A stretch of DNA of 64,000 bases from Dendrolimus kikuchii (Eukaryota > Arthropoda > Insecta > Lepidoptera > Lasiocampidae): assembly GCA_019925095.2 (NCBI GenBank), contig CM034409.1, positions 7,009,001 through 7,073,000 of the forward strand, in the 5' to 3' direction. Of this stretch, positions 52,734 through 63,399 are shown piece by piece (within the stretch, counting starts at the first letter, position 1; every line of letters starts with the position of its first letter). A program made the position numbers and the translations under genes. The notes below the pieces were generated by a model, which ran no database searches, was not told the DNA's origin, and saw only the letters and a program-made list of their open reading frames with translations.

Positions 52734-54825
52734 CTGGACGAGGTCGGCAAGCTCTTTGAGCGTATCATCGTCGAGCGCCTCGTCCAGCACCTATCGACGA
52801 CGGGGCCGGACCTGGCGGACAACCAGTTCGGTTTCCGCACAGGGTGCTCCACGATCGACGCTGTCATGTGCCTGAGAGGCCTGGCGGAGGAAGCAGTTTC
52901 CCGGGGCGAGGTATTACTGGCGGTATCCCTAGACATCGCCAACGCTTTTAATTCCTTGCCCTGGCCTTGTATCATGGAGGCACTCCGGTATTTCGGGGTG
53001 CCGTCCTACCTCCGCCGTATAGTCGGGGACTATTTAAGTGAACGAGCCGTCATTTACCCGGTCCACGAGGGATGGAATCGGCGAGCCATGGTGTGCGGTG
53101 TTCCACAGGGGTCGGTTCTTGGTCCCCTCCTGTGGAACATCGCATACGACTGGACTTTACGGAGTAGGGTCCTCCCCGGCATCAGCATCTTATGCTACGC
53201 AGATGATACTTTGATCGCAGCACGAGGGAGGACCCACAGGCAGGCGTGCCTCTTAGGCACGGCTGGGGTGTCTTCAGTAGTATGCAGGATCCGGCGTCTT
53301 GGACTGGAGGTGGCACTTCAAAAGACCGAGGCCGTGTTTTTCCACGGCCCTCGAAACCGTCCACCTCCAGACACCGCTATTATAGTAGGAGGCATCCGAA
53401 TCGGCATCGGGGGGACCATGAAATACCTTGGATTGGTCCTCGACAGCCGGTGGGATTTTTCGGCAGCTGCTCCCCAGACTCAAGGGGGCAGCGGGTGCGC
53501 TGTCGCGCTTGCTCCCCAACGTCGGGGGGCCGAATGCCACGTGCCGAAAACTCTTTGAAGGCATCGTGCGGTCGATGGCCCTTTACGGGGCCCCTGTATG
53601 GGCGGATCGCCTGACGGCCCGCAACGCTCCGCTGTTGCGTCAAGCTCAGCGTATAATGGCCGTCAGGGCGATAAGGGGATACCGTACGGTGTCCTTCGAA
53701 GTGGCCTCACTACTCGCCGGATCCCTCCCATGGGATCTGGAAGCCAGGGTCCTGGCGTCACTGTATGTGTGGCGCAAAGAGGCCCTGGCCAGGGGCACCA
53801 GACCCGCGCCTCGCGAAATCGAGGCGTGCAGGTCGGAGCTTCGCCAGGTCACCGTGAGAGTCTGGGAAGATCGCCTCAGACGCCCCAGCGCGGGCCCCGC
53901 CACCATCGAGGCAGTGAGGCCCGTCCTGCGAGAATGGACAGGACGAACCCACGGCACCCTGACGTTCCGGCTAACGCAGGTCCTCTCGGAGCATGGCTGC
54001 TTCGGGAGGTTCCTGTATCGCCTCGGCCGCGAGCCAACCTCAGGGTGCCATCACTGCGATACAGGCGACTAGGATACGGCGCTGTATTCCCTGCAGGAAT
54101 GTCCTGCATGGACGGAGCAGCGCCGAGAGCTCGTCGCCTTCACCGGACTGGACCTTTCGCTCCCGGCCATGGTTCGCACCATGGTCGGGAGCCGCACCGG
54201 ATGGGACGCCGTCTCCTTCTTCTGCGAGCACGTCATGTTTGCGAAGGAGGAGGCGGAGCGGGAGCGGGAGCGTGAGCGTACGTCTTTGCTCCGCTCCCGC
54301 CAAAGGAGGACGCGCCGATGCCGGAGGTCCGAGCTAGACTTTCGGCCACCGTAAGCGGGCGGCGCGGGTGGGGCCCCTAGGTGTATAGGGGTTCTCACTC
54401 ACCCGCACATGCCGTTGAGATGAGAGCGCGAGTGTTCCGCGCGCGCTCATCTCTCTTCCCGTGGGGCGCGTTACAGACCGCCCCACGCCTGGAATAGACC
54501 AAGAAGTAGCCGGGGGATACGTCCCCTGGCATAGGAAGAGGCCCAGTGAGGGGGACCCACGCCTGCCAGGGCACTGCGGAGTCGGGCAGCCCATTTCCCG
54601 TAGCCCTGGCATAAGGCGCAGGACGGAACACCCAGGAATTTTAGTGGGTATCCCTAACTGGGGAGTGGCAATACCGTGGCACCGGTTCCGACCGGGCACG
54701 CTAGTGCCACCCCCAATCAGGCGAATCCCACACACTCGCACAGGTCGCGAACATCCCCCCAGGCTTCTGTGCCTGTCGCGGCTTAGTCCTCAAACGGATT
54801 TCCCCTGGCCAAAAAAAAAAAAAAA
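52734..54825 (+). pseudogene. R1-clade-like LINE, 5'-truncated, with poly(A)
   Basis: The element begins mid reverse transcriptase (GKLFERIIVERLVQHL, ADNQFGFRTGCSTIDAV). Catalytic blocks LAVSLDIANAFNSLPW, GVPQGSVLGPLLWNIAYD and CYADD (53192-53206) are intact. A deletion/frameshift near 53461 follows YLGLVLDSRWDF; the frame resumes FRQLLPRLKGAAGALSRLLP. A TAG at 54070-54072 breaks it again inside the C-terminal cysteine motif (CHHC...C, expected His lost). The C terminus is Arg/Glu-rich. A ~455-bp untranslated region ends in A15 (54811-54825). Exact 15-bp target duplications flank it. It is far richer in GC than the rest of the window. R1, TRAS, SART and Waldo elements share this domain order; the site here is not rDNA. 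Confidence 0.9.
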
Positions 54826-54840
54826 GGGTCACATGGCTGG
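54826..54840 (+). repeat. Target site duplication, right
   Basis: GGGTCACATGGCTGG directly after the A15 tail. Confidence 0.95.
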
Positions 54841-55587
54841 ACTGTGTTGGCTGTTGAGTGGTGGCCATCCACAGGAAGCAGCGTACAGCAGCCGTGATTT
54901 GGTTGCCGAAGTCACCTGAGTGCGTAGCCGTGGTAGTAGGGATGGAGGTACATCGTGTTGCAGATGTGCGATCTAACCCTATAAGTTACCCGTGAAGCTA
55001 CCCGTGAAGATTGGCAGTGGAAGCTAACAGGATATACTCGATGTCTAAGTTATGCGGAGAGTGTGATGGTGATGGTGATGATGGTGCTTGAGGTTGAGGT
55101 TGAATTGATGTTCTATGGACTTGGAGGCTTGAGGTTGAAGTGAAATCTTGAAGTTAATTTTTGAGACTGGATTGAAGGTAGTTTGAGATCTTGAAGTTAT
55201 TGAAAGTTGAATTTACTTGATTGAAGGTTGAATGAAGTTATTGAAGATTGAAAGTTGTTGAAGTGAAGGTTGCGTGTTCGTTAGTCGAGGGTCACCAGTG
55301 AAGGATGAGCCCCGATAGGGTTGGAGGAGCGAGATGGAATGCTCCTCCGTCTCAAAGGAAGATCTTCCGGAGAGGCTGATGTTGTTCCTCGCAGGCCTAG
55401 GCCCATCTGTTATAGTTGAAATTTTGTATATATTCTTTGTATGTTTCGGGAAACGTTTGTGACATCAATTATTGCACAGCGCCATCTATTGGCTTGTAAG
55501 TGTTCCACTACACAAAGGTTTATAGGCGACGGTAACCACTTTCCAACACAGTGGGCCGTTAGCCTGTCTGGTGTACTCCAGTAAAAA

Positions 55588-55820
55588 AAAGGTAGCGCAA
55601 CGGATTACGCATGAGTGCTGACATTGAAGGGCGCGGATTTAAATCCTAGCCAGAACGTATCCACTTAGGCAGTTTTCTGACCTAATGTGCATATTGTTAC
55701 AATTACCACGTGCTAACAACGGTGAAGGAAATTATCGTAATGTGTGTCAAACCTACCAGACCCTATGGTGGGAGGCCCGAGACCAGCAGTGGGATATTTA
55801 TGGGCTGTTATTATATCTAG
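55588..55820 (+). mobile_element. tRNA-derived SINE S1, adjoining a SINE A tail
   Basis: AAAGGTAGCGCAACGGATTA head directly after the A run of SINE A, damaged B box (GATTTAAATCC), S1 body, and GGGCTGTTATTATAT tail. Confidence 0.75.
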
Positions 55821-55898
55821 GTATACAACATTTAATATGTACCAATACAAAAATATTCATATCGATAATCGACTATTCTTCGATACTTTTCACCTTAA

Positions 55899-56150
55899 CC
55901 CTTAAAAGGGACCAATTTTAATATTATTTTGGTCCATAATCTGTTGGCTGCCATCAAAATTGCCGCGCCAAAACTAAGACAATTATATCGTCTCTTTTAC
56001 TCTAATACAAATTCTATGTAGTTAGAGGGAGAAAGCATCAGTTCAACGTTCGTTTCAATTATCTGTATTTGACCACAAATTTGTGGTGCTTCCCAATTAG
56101 CTGTGTGTGACAGTTCGGCAACAAATTTGTGGTGGTCCCGTTTTAAAAGG
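55899..56150. mobile_element. piggyBac-type MITE
   Basis: Flanked by TTAA on both sides (55895-55898, 56151-56154). Ends CCCTTAAAAGGGACC and GGTCCCGTTTTAAAAGG are imperfect inverted repeats. The interior carries the palindrome ACCACAAATTTGTGGT and a partial second copy. 252 bp, no coding capacity; presumably mobilised in trans by a piggyBac transposase. Confidence 0.75.
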
Positions 56151-56154
56151 TTAA

Positions 56155-56680
56155 GAAATCTTCTAATAATTTCCAGCTTGTACCAAACTACAAAAACGCC
56201 GTCATGTTTTCACGAGAACATCTTATTTAAGCTCAAGCGAGTGTGATGTCTTCAAGATTTCTCTGCTATTTTCTATTCGATATCGTATTTTAACTTTTTA
56301 AAACATCCTTGATGTCATTCTGGAGTCTGCTTGATATAAGTTCGAAGAAATTTATATACGGTTCAATGAGTTATGAAAGGATATATATGGTATTAATTTC
56401 ATACTGAATTGCTTCGGTGAGAGGCGGTGAAACGGTAAATTACATCAACTTGGTATCGGTAAGGAATAAACGACCAAGTGCGTATTAATTCACGCATAAT
56501 TGAGGGTTCCGTAGAGTCGAATAATGTTAATTGTTTTTGTCATTTATTTATAAAATACTAATAAAAGCATTAAATAGATAAATAAAAATAACAAAATAAA
56601 ACTGACTTCTATCTAAAAAAATATTGTCTACGGCGTCTTGAAGTCGAGTTCTACTTTGCACCGACTTGGTATCATGAGAG
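56155..56680. other. No recognised feature
   Basis: AT-rich spacer. Confidence 0.4.
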
Positions 56681-56681
56681 C

Positions 56682-56955
56682 AGGAACGGAGAAAGAATAC
56701 AATTTCCTGCGGTCGGGCAAAACAACCCACAGTGGTAGGGTATTTGCCCAACTGAATGACTACCCCTGGCCTAGTGTATGCCGCCATAACAACCTTAAGT
56801 TGTGTTAGGGCATTAGTGACCAGGTTCTAGTCCCCCTTAAGAGCACAGCAGCGCATTTGTAGCACCTTTGGTGTTGCAAATGTCCATAGGCGTTGGTAAC
56901 CGCTTTCCATCAAGTGGGCCGTCGGCCTGTCTGCTGAACTCTTGCAATAAAAAAG
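56682..56955 (+). mobile_element. SINE family A copy
   Basis: GAGAGCAGGAACGGAGAAAG to CTCTTGCAATAAAAAAGAG, with a ~20-bp internal deletion after GCGGTCGGGC. Confidence 0.8.
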
Positions 56956-56959
56956 AGAC

Positions 56960-57410
56960 TTCAATATGTTGTAGAAAATTTTAATATTTTGCTATTTAGC
57001 TTGAAGTTGGTTTTGTTTTTATTTAAAAAAAAACAACGTTTTAGTTGCTTGAATAACTTAAGAAAAGACATTTTAAGCGCCAGAGAAAATTTACTACTGG
57101 CACAAATATACAAGTTTTGTAGAAGTGTGTAAGCACTCGGCACTCTTCAACAAGGATTGCTCTGGATTTGCCTAGGATCTACTCATCAAATTCTGAAGTG
57201 GTGATAATCGGACCATCTCAGTAGTATGTTCTTTATTCATAAAGAAAGAAAATTGCAAATCTATGCACAATGTCGGAGAAATCGTGTAATAAACATAAAA
57301 AATGTGTGTGTGTGCAGTTCACACGCATTAGAAGTGAAGCAAAGTGTGATAAGGGCTGGGAGGGATTGGAAATTTCTTGACGTCACATTTCATATATTAT
57401 ATACATACAG
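56960..57410. other. No recognised feature
   Basis: AT-rich spacer. Confidence 0.4.
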
Positions 57411-57414
57411 ACAT

Positions 57415-57845
57415 ATATAACTTCACGCCAGTTCCCTTGCGGGGTAGGCACGAGCAACAGAGCGCCATTCAGGCTTATTCTTACACACCTCACTTGCTTC
57501 TTTGACATTCATAGCTCTTGTCATGCACGCTCGTCTGTTCAAGGCTCCTGACATCACCTTCTGCTAGTACACGATCAATTTGATCATGGAAGGTGTGTCG
57601 TGGCCTTCCACGACTTCTGCATCTATCCACTTTTGCATTGTATATCTGTTTAGTCATTCTTTCATCATACATTCTCTCCACATGCCCGAACCACCGGAGC
57701 ATTCCTTTCCTTATCTTCACCCTGACAGTCTCTTTCAAACCAACTCTCTTTCTTACTTCGGTAATACGAACGCCGTCCGCGAGCGTCACTCCGCAGATTT
57801 TGCGCAGTGCTCGCATCTCGACCGCGTTTACTCTACTTTCATTTC
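57415..57845 (-). pseudogene. RTE-like LINE family C C terminus, longest copy
   Basis: The minus strand from ~57830 reads MRALRKICGVTLADGVRITE, RKGMLRWFGHVERMYDERMT and RGRPRHTFHDQIDRVLAEGD, then a frameshift near 57538 and the SVVRAYPARELA-type ending. The tail abuts ATACATACAGACATATATAA. 5'-truncated. Confidence 0.8.
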
Positions 57846-57849
57846 ATCA

Positions 57850-58480
57850 TTTCATATATTATATCGTTATAATATATTTAAAGCTTTAAAACACGAAATT
57901 TGAAGTATGATCGTAAAACTTCAAGACAATTCTAACTTTGTATTTATGAGTATAGTGTTTAAATGATTAAATATAATGTATTCTATCTCATTCTTTTGCA
58001 GGTTTAGTCCTAGATTTATGTGTCTATCTTTTTTTAGTGTCGCTTTTTCGTTTCATTGAGTTTCAAATCACAACGATTCTAAAGAATATTAACTTCAAAA
58101 CATACAATTGAATTTAGAATATTCTCATTTTAGAAGTCGGTTAAAAACAAGTTACAAAAGGTGCCGGCGCCTTAAAAAATATAGGTCCCAAGAAACGGGA
58201 ACGGAAAATGTTCATAAAATGAAAACTACGGGGCCGAAATATGTTAAATTTTTATGAGACTAAACTATTCCGCATCAAACTAAAGAAGAATCACGTAAAT
58301 CGGATCATTAATGTCAGCCTAGTCGGTGTACATACATATAAAAAACACATATCAAATTGAGAACCTGTCACACTTTGATATGTTTTTATTATTTGAATAA
58401 AAATTAAAAAGAAAGGAATAATAATTTGTAATCAATTTACTATAATATATTTTAAAAAAGAATTATGAAGACAAACGAAT
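57850..58480. other. No recognised feature
   Basis: AT-rich spacer ending in a short (TA)n at 58478-58502. Confidence 0.4.
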
Positions 58481-58520
58481 AATATATATATATATATATA
58501 TAAATGTGTGCTAGGACACA

Positions 58521-58945
58521 AATCGCAACAAAGTTTTAATTTGAAGTTTTACGGGCAGATTGTTGATGTACTTGTCCAATTTGAAAACCTGCCCGTAAAA
58601 CTTCAAATTAAAACTTTGTTGCGATTCATTTTTCCACTTGTCCGTTGAAGTTTCACTTCTACTATGTGTCCCAGCACACATTTCGATTTTTCGCAGGTTT
58701 ACTACAAATTATGATTTGGTTAGGTTAGGTACATTTTAATTAATGCATTTTTTATTTAAACATTTTATTTTATCAAAACAAAAAAAAACTTAATTCGATC
58801 CGGAACCAATAAAAACATCGATAGTCTACTCTAACATTATGCCGCCTCTCACCACGTCTAGTCTAAATTTATGCCGCTCTTCCACGCGGCTGTAACGCTT
58901 TTTCGTGACAGAAAAATCCTAAGACCCCGTCTATATAGAAGTTTC
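58521..58945 (+). repeat. F repeat copy 4 with inverted-duplicated left end
   Basis: Right part is a standard F copy (CTGCCCGTAAAACTTCAAAT to TATAGAAGTTTCACTTC). The left 38 bp are an exact inverted duplicate: arms 58521-58558 and 58589-58626 with a 30-nt loop. Confidence 0.85.
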
Positions 58946-58949
58946 ACTT

Positions 58950-59912
58950 CAAAAACAAAAAAGTTATCTAGGCTAGACTCCGCTCTCAGTCAGTTTGATA
59001 TACCGCACTCCCCTAGGCGATGTCCTCTAGGCAGAGAAGGCAGCATTCCAGTTTGGTTGGTAGTCCTCTCAGGAATTTTCTTTTGTCTTCTGACAAAGCT
59101 TATTAAAAAATCCCAAGGGTAGTTCCCGATTTGGGAAAATAAATTGCAATAGTTATTTTTGCTGCATTTATAAATGCTAGACTGAGTAATTAAAACAGTA
59201 CGAGTAGGGTTTATATTAAAATATTAATGCGGGCGCAGTAAAAGTGACACAGCCGACTCAGTTAACCGCAAGATGGTCGTCGATCGCTTATTGGATATCG
59301 CTGCACACGGCAGAAACAAAATGAGTTGGGTGCATTGACTATTTTCAATTGAATTTGTTTTATACCTCCATACGTTTTAATTAAACGTGTAAATTAATAA
59401 ATAGTAATAAAAAAAATTAAATATATCAAGATAAACAATGTAATAAATTGAATTAGTTTATTCGTAAATGTAAATAAATGTAATAATTATTTATAAAATT
59501 TGAAATATTTGTAACGTTCCGCTAAAAACCTCTTCTTTTTTGAAGTCGGTTAAAAAACCAGTAAACTCTCGTCTTAATATTAGAAGGGAGGGCTTATTCT
59601 CCGGATTCCCTATAAAGATTCCACAGCTGTCGTCCTACAGCCATTTTGTGTTAAACATTTTATAAGTATTGTACAACATTTTTAATTAAAATAGTTTAAA
59701 GAGTCTTCCGTGAACAAGCGAGGTGTTTGCGTAAGATTCAGAAGTTAAACGCGGCCAGTAAACAAAGTAAGAGATTAATTACTAAAAGGTTTGCTTTTGT
59801 GCCTTTCAAATTTAATGTTTTATAAACGTTGTAGACAACATGTTTTAGGTTGTCTATACTGCGGAAGAAGATATTTAGAAACTAGTTTAAAATTTGGTAT
59901 TTTTTTAAATAT
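58950..59912. other. No recognised gene
   Basis: AT-rich with a slightly GC-richer block near 59220-59330. No supported gene. Confidence 0.4.
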
Positions 59913-60425
59913 TGTTACAAGTTAGCGGGAATTGAATTAAAATGCCGTTAGAATTATTATAGAGTTTATTAGAACTATACAAACACGTATAACACAGGTA
60001 CAAATATAACCGAACACAACAAATCCAAACAATGCACTAGGTCGTAATTCAATAAAACGTGCAAAGTCCGTCATTATTAGATTCCCGAATTTACACACGT
60101 CACGCCCGTATCGTAGTCGTAGCTTGACTGCCTCCCTCTATCCATCAGGCCGTCGTTTTATGCTCCACAAATGCAAATACAAACGTACGTTCGCCCGGCA
60201 ATGTCGCCGCAGTTTCCTAAGCCTGGCTAATGATGCTAATGAGCGAGTACAATAGGACAGTAGGTTATTCTCCACAATAACTAGAAACGTATGCCAATAA
60301 ATAAGTGAACAAAAGAAGACGATCATAAAAGGATTACAATTAGTTCAAATGCCGATAGGTAATAAAATGTGCTTCTACAGATCTGTACGTGGAATTTGTC
60401 TTTGTCGGGAGGCTAAGTTGTAACA
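59913..60425 (-). mobile_element. Solo LTR, family D, with perfect target duplication
   Basis: TGTTACAAGTTAGCGGG to GGCTAAGTTGTAACA, flanked by ATAT on both sides (59909-59912, 60426-60429). 513 bp; minus orientation by comparison with 39663-40189. Confidence 0.9.
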
Positions 60426-60590
60426 ATATCCTGGATAAATGCATGTAAAGATAGCAAATTCAAAGTGCGGAAGTTAGTCAATGGGAGAACTTCGCACACC
60501 ACTCCTTACTGCCCTTTGAATAGGTACAACGACAGCAAATCGGTTAACAATACTAAGGCACCATTTAATTCTATCTTTAAATTGTACAAC

Positions 60591-60726
60591 CCGCAAGAGT
60601 TAACTTGAGACTTCGCTCGGATGACGTAAGCGCGAGGTACTGTGGCGTCGACGGCGAGAGCGGTAAGAGGGCGGGGTTTGGGAGGGGAGCGCGCATTCCG
60701 CTCAGGTCTCAAGTTAACTCTTGCGG
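60591..60726. mobile_element. 136-bp MITE, copy 2
   Basis: Identical inverted ends and the same length as 22283-22418, with about a dozen internal substitutions. The flanks again read TACAAC and ATAATA. Confidence 0.85.
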
Positions 60727-60840
60727 ATAATATATGATGAGATGATAATTTATTTGAAGAAAAGATAAAAACCGGAAATATACGAAGTCAAGCCATTGAC
60801 GGACCCCCACCTTGATCTTAGTTATTATATCTATCTGTAA

Positions 60841-61608
60841 TCTATAATATTATAAAATTCTAAACATGCCGTGTCTGTACATTGTAACTATTTATAAAAA
60901 AAAAACAGCTGGAATATACTATGTAAACGATGGAGAACACGAAGCAATTTTTGAAGTGAAACTTCTATATAAACGTGGGGTCTTAGGATTTTTTTGTCAC
61001 GAAAAAGCGCGTGGAGGAGCGGCATAAATTTAGACTAGACGTGGTGAGAAGCGGCATAATTTTAGAATAGATTATGGATGCGTTTTTTGGATCCGGATCG
61101 AATTCAGTTAAACTTCAAGTTAAAATTTTGTTGCGATTCGTTTTTCCGCTTGTCCGTTAAAGTTTTTTTAAATTTCTTGTTTATTTGTTGGGGATTCACT
61201 TAAAAACTACTGGGCCGGTCTTGATGCGGTTTTCGGTTGGCAACAGCAAATTCTTAGACTTAAAATCTGCGCTACTTTTTATACCGAGAATTCCGCGGGT
61301 ATTTTTCTAGGAATGATTTTAAATGACCAGATTTTAAAAAATATGAATTCCCATGTGGTTTTTTTTCACTAATCGATGAAAAATTTCATGTAATAAAATG
61401 TGTGATATTTTTTATCCCGCGAATCCCGCGGGAATTTTCTCGAGAGCGGTTTTTAGTTTTTCGTGTACATAAAAGTTAGCTTATTCCGACACCGTTATTA
61501 CTAAAATGATAGCTTACATACTTTTTTAAATGCTGCGGTACTTTGTGCCCCGGGAATCGTACGGGATTTTCAAGTCAAGCTTGGACGAATTCGCGAGCAT
61601 ATCCTAGT
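60841..61608 (+). mobile_element. Helitron-like family H, split by an F repeat
   Basis: A|TCTATAATATTATAAAATTC start. The F insert is at 60952-61160. Body with AAAACTACTGGGCCGGTCTT and 'ccgcgggaattt' repeats; end GCGAGCATATCCTAG|T. Confidence 0.7.
60952..61160 (-). repeat. F repeat copy 5, internally deleted
   Basis: TTGAAGTGAAACTTCTATAT to GCGATTCGTTTTTCCGCTTG; the middle ~170 bp of F are missing and the right end is rearranged. Confidence 0.65.
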
Positions 61609-62330
61609 TTTTAAATATTCACAATAATTAAATCACTCTACACGTTTTCTCACAGCATTATATTTACTAAATTATTTTAGACTACGTAAATATGTAGTTG
61701 AAGTTTTCTATATTGGTATTTTATTCATCTTATGACACTTCAACAATTTTTAATTCATGTCGTAGTTTTTGAACTTCTCTATTCAGCACATCTCTAAACA
61801 CTTTATCAACTTCCTCTCCATATAAGATGGTACTCGTCATCTCTACGATCCATACTTCTTCCCCTCAATTAATTTTTTTCGCCTACAATACAACAGATGC
61901 AGACTACTCGAGAATTAGAGAGCTTCCTAATTCATTCATAATATGACGAACGTGGAAATGTTTTATATATAGGTACATTATGTTAAAACAGCCTTTACTA
62001 TGCCACATTCACGACGCAACCCTCCATCAATCCAGGCGTCGACGCTACGAGGAAAAACAAAATACGAAAATGTACAGACCCTAATTTCCTTGCTAAGTTA
62101 TTTCTTGTGACCGGATTAGAGCGTCGGAACAACGGGCCCTGTTTGACCGGCGGCCGCAATTTCCCGCACTATTTCACCTGTCCCGAACAAGTTTTGTTTC
62201 ACTCAATATAGGTGATTTGCTGATTTCTTACGATATTAGATCCATCAGGGTTGATATGTATTTTAGAGAAGTACGGAACGTGCACGTCGGAAGGTCTGCC
62301 ATCTAGTGTGCAACGAATCCGTACTAAATA
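61609..62330. other. No recognised gene
   Basis: AT-rich, with a GC-richer stretch near 62100-62170 (AACGGGCCCTGTTTGACCGG). No supported frame. Confidence 0.4.
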
Positions 62331-63352
62331 CAGTAGCCTCTCGATATTTCGAATGTGCAGGGAAATACAAAAATTTCGACTTAACAAGAAGTTCGTATTT
62401 GATGGCTAAAATTTCGACTTAAGAAGGCGCGATTTTTGAGTACATTTTTCGAGGAGTGAAAAAAAATAATGATAGTTGTTCATTATGGTACATAGCTATG
62501 TGACTTAAAAAGTTCAATGAATAGATTAATTCCTTGCACATGTACTAGGCAGAAACAATAGAATAAACGCACTGGATATTCCTTTTCAATTTTATTCCTT
62601 CGAGTTCGAGGAATCGCAAGTAGACGTGATTATATTGACTTACAGAGTCTGATTTTCTGATATTCGAGTTATCGAGTATTAATACTGTTACGAGTTGCGA
62701 GACTCGAACTAAAATGCCGTTGGAATTATCATAAGAGTTTATTAGAGCTTAACAAACACGTATAACACAGATACAAATATAACCAAACACCACAAATCCA
62801 TACGTAATGCAGAAGGTCGTAATTCAATAAAACACGCAAAGTCCGTCAGTGATAGATTACCGAATGTACACAGGTTTCGCCTTGATCGTGGTTCTCGCTG
62901 CCGCTCCCTTCATCAGGCCATTATTTTATACTGCACAAATTCAATGTGCCCGTATCTTAGTCGACTTAATCCGCCACACCTGGCTAATGACTCGGCCGCA
63001 AACAGCCATAAAAGAGTACAATAAAACAATGGACTGTTTTGTAGAAACTTATGCCAATCAATAAGTAAACAAAAGAAGACGATCATAAAGGAATTACAAT
63101 TAGTTTAAATGCCGACAGGTAATAAAATGTGTTTTGTTTCAGATATGCAGGTGGATTTTGTTTTTGTCGGGACCTGAGTTGTAACAATATGTAAGAAAAT
63201 ACCTACGCAGGGAAATAACATCTTGTTCGAGTTACAAAGTCTAAATAATTCGAGATACCGAGTATTTGGGGGTTTAGTGGAAGGGAACCGCATTTTTTTC
63301 GACTTACTGAGAATTTCGACTTAACAAGATTCGAGTTACAGAGATTCCACTG
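62331..63352. mobile_element. Pogo/Tigger-like MITE interrupted by a solo LTR
   Basis: Left end CAGTAGCCTCTCGATATTTC and right end (reverse complement) CAGTGGAATCTCTGTAACTC are related inverted ends of the 'CAGTxGxxxCTC' pogo type. Subterminal 'ttcgacttaacaaga' motifs occur on both sides. TA precedes the left end, but AA follows the right, so the TA duplication is not proven. About 520 bp without the LTR; no transposase. Confidence 0.6.
62686..63186 (-). mobile_element. Solo LTR, family D
   Basis: TGTTACGAGTTGCGAGAC to GACCTGAGTTGTAACA; flanks ATAC and ATAT (one mismatch). The open frame at 62849-63064 is a by-product of the LTR. Confidence 0.85.
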
Positions 63353-63399
63353 AACTCGAGATTGAGACTATGATAATGAATTGTATAAAATAATGTTTA

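Larger units (their letters stand above)
52403..55514. mobile_element. Unclassified element with 73-bp terminal direct repeats
   Basis: Termini 52403-52475 and 55442-55514 are 73-bp direct repeats (TGTTTCGG(A/G)AAACGTTTG to GTGTTCCACTACACA) with one mismatch, bounded by TGT and ACA as in LTRs. Without the nested LINE the interior is about 860 bp, non-coding, with GAAGTTGAATGAAG-type purine repeats (55130-55270). I see no convincing primer-binding site, polypurine tract or target duplication, so it is only TRIM-like. Confidence 0.65.
52297..55585 (+). mobile_element. SINE family A copy split by a 3.1-kb insertion
   Basis: Left piece 52297-52402 (TGCCGCCATAACAACCTTGA to AACACCTTTAGTGTTGC). Right piece 55515-55585 (AAGGTTTATAGGCGACGGTA to GTACTCCAGTAAAAA). 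The break falls inside the GTTGC-AAATGTCCATAGG segment. Confidence 0.8.

Noticed and set aside
53598..54741. Several long overlapping frames on both strands
   Set aside because: Shadow frames of the GC-rich R1-like LINE; only the RT frame and its continuation carry family motifs.
55280..55380. Possible hammerhead ribozyme (hairpin GGAGGAGC...GCTCCTCC followed by GTC)
   Set aside because: The CUGANGA and GAAA core positions do not match well enough on either strand.
62849..63064. 71-codon frame with a hydrophobic start resembling a signal peptide
   Set aside because: It lies wholly inside a solo LTR whose sister copies do not keep the frame open.
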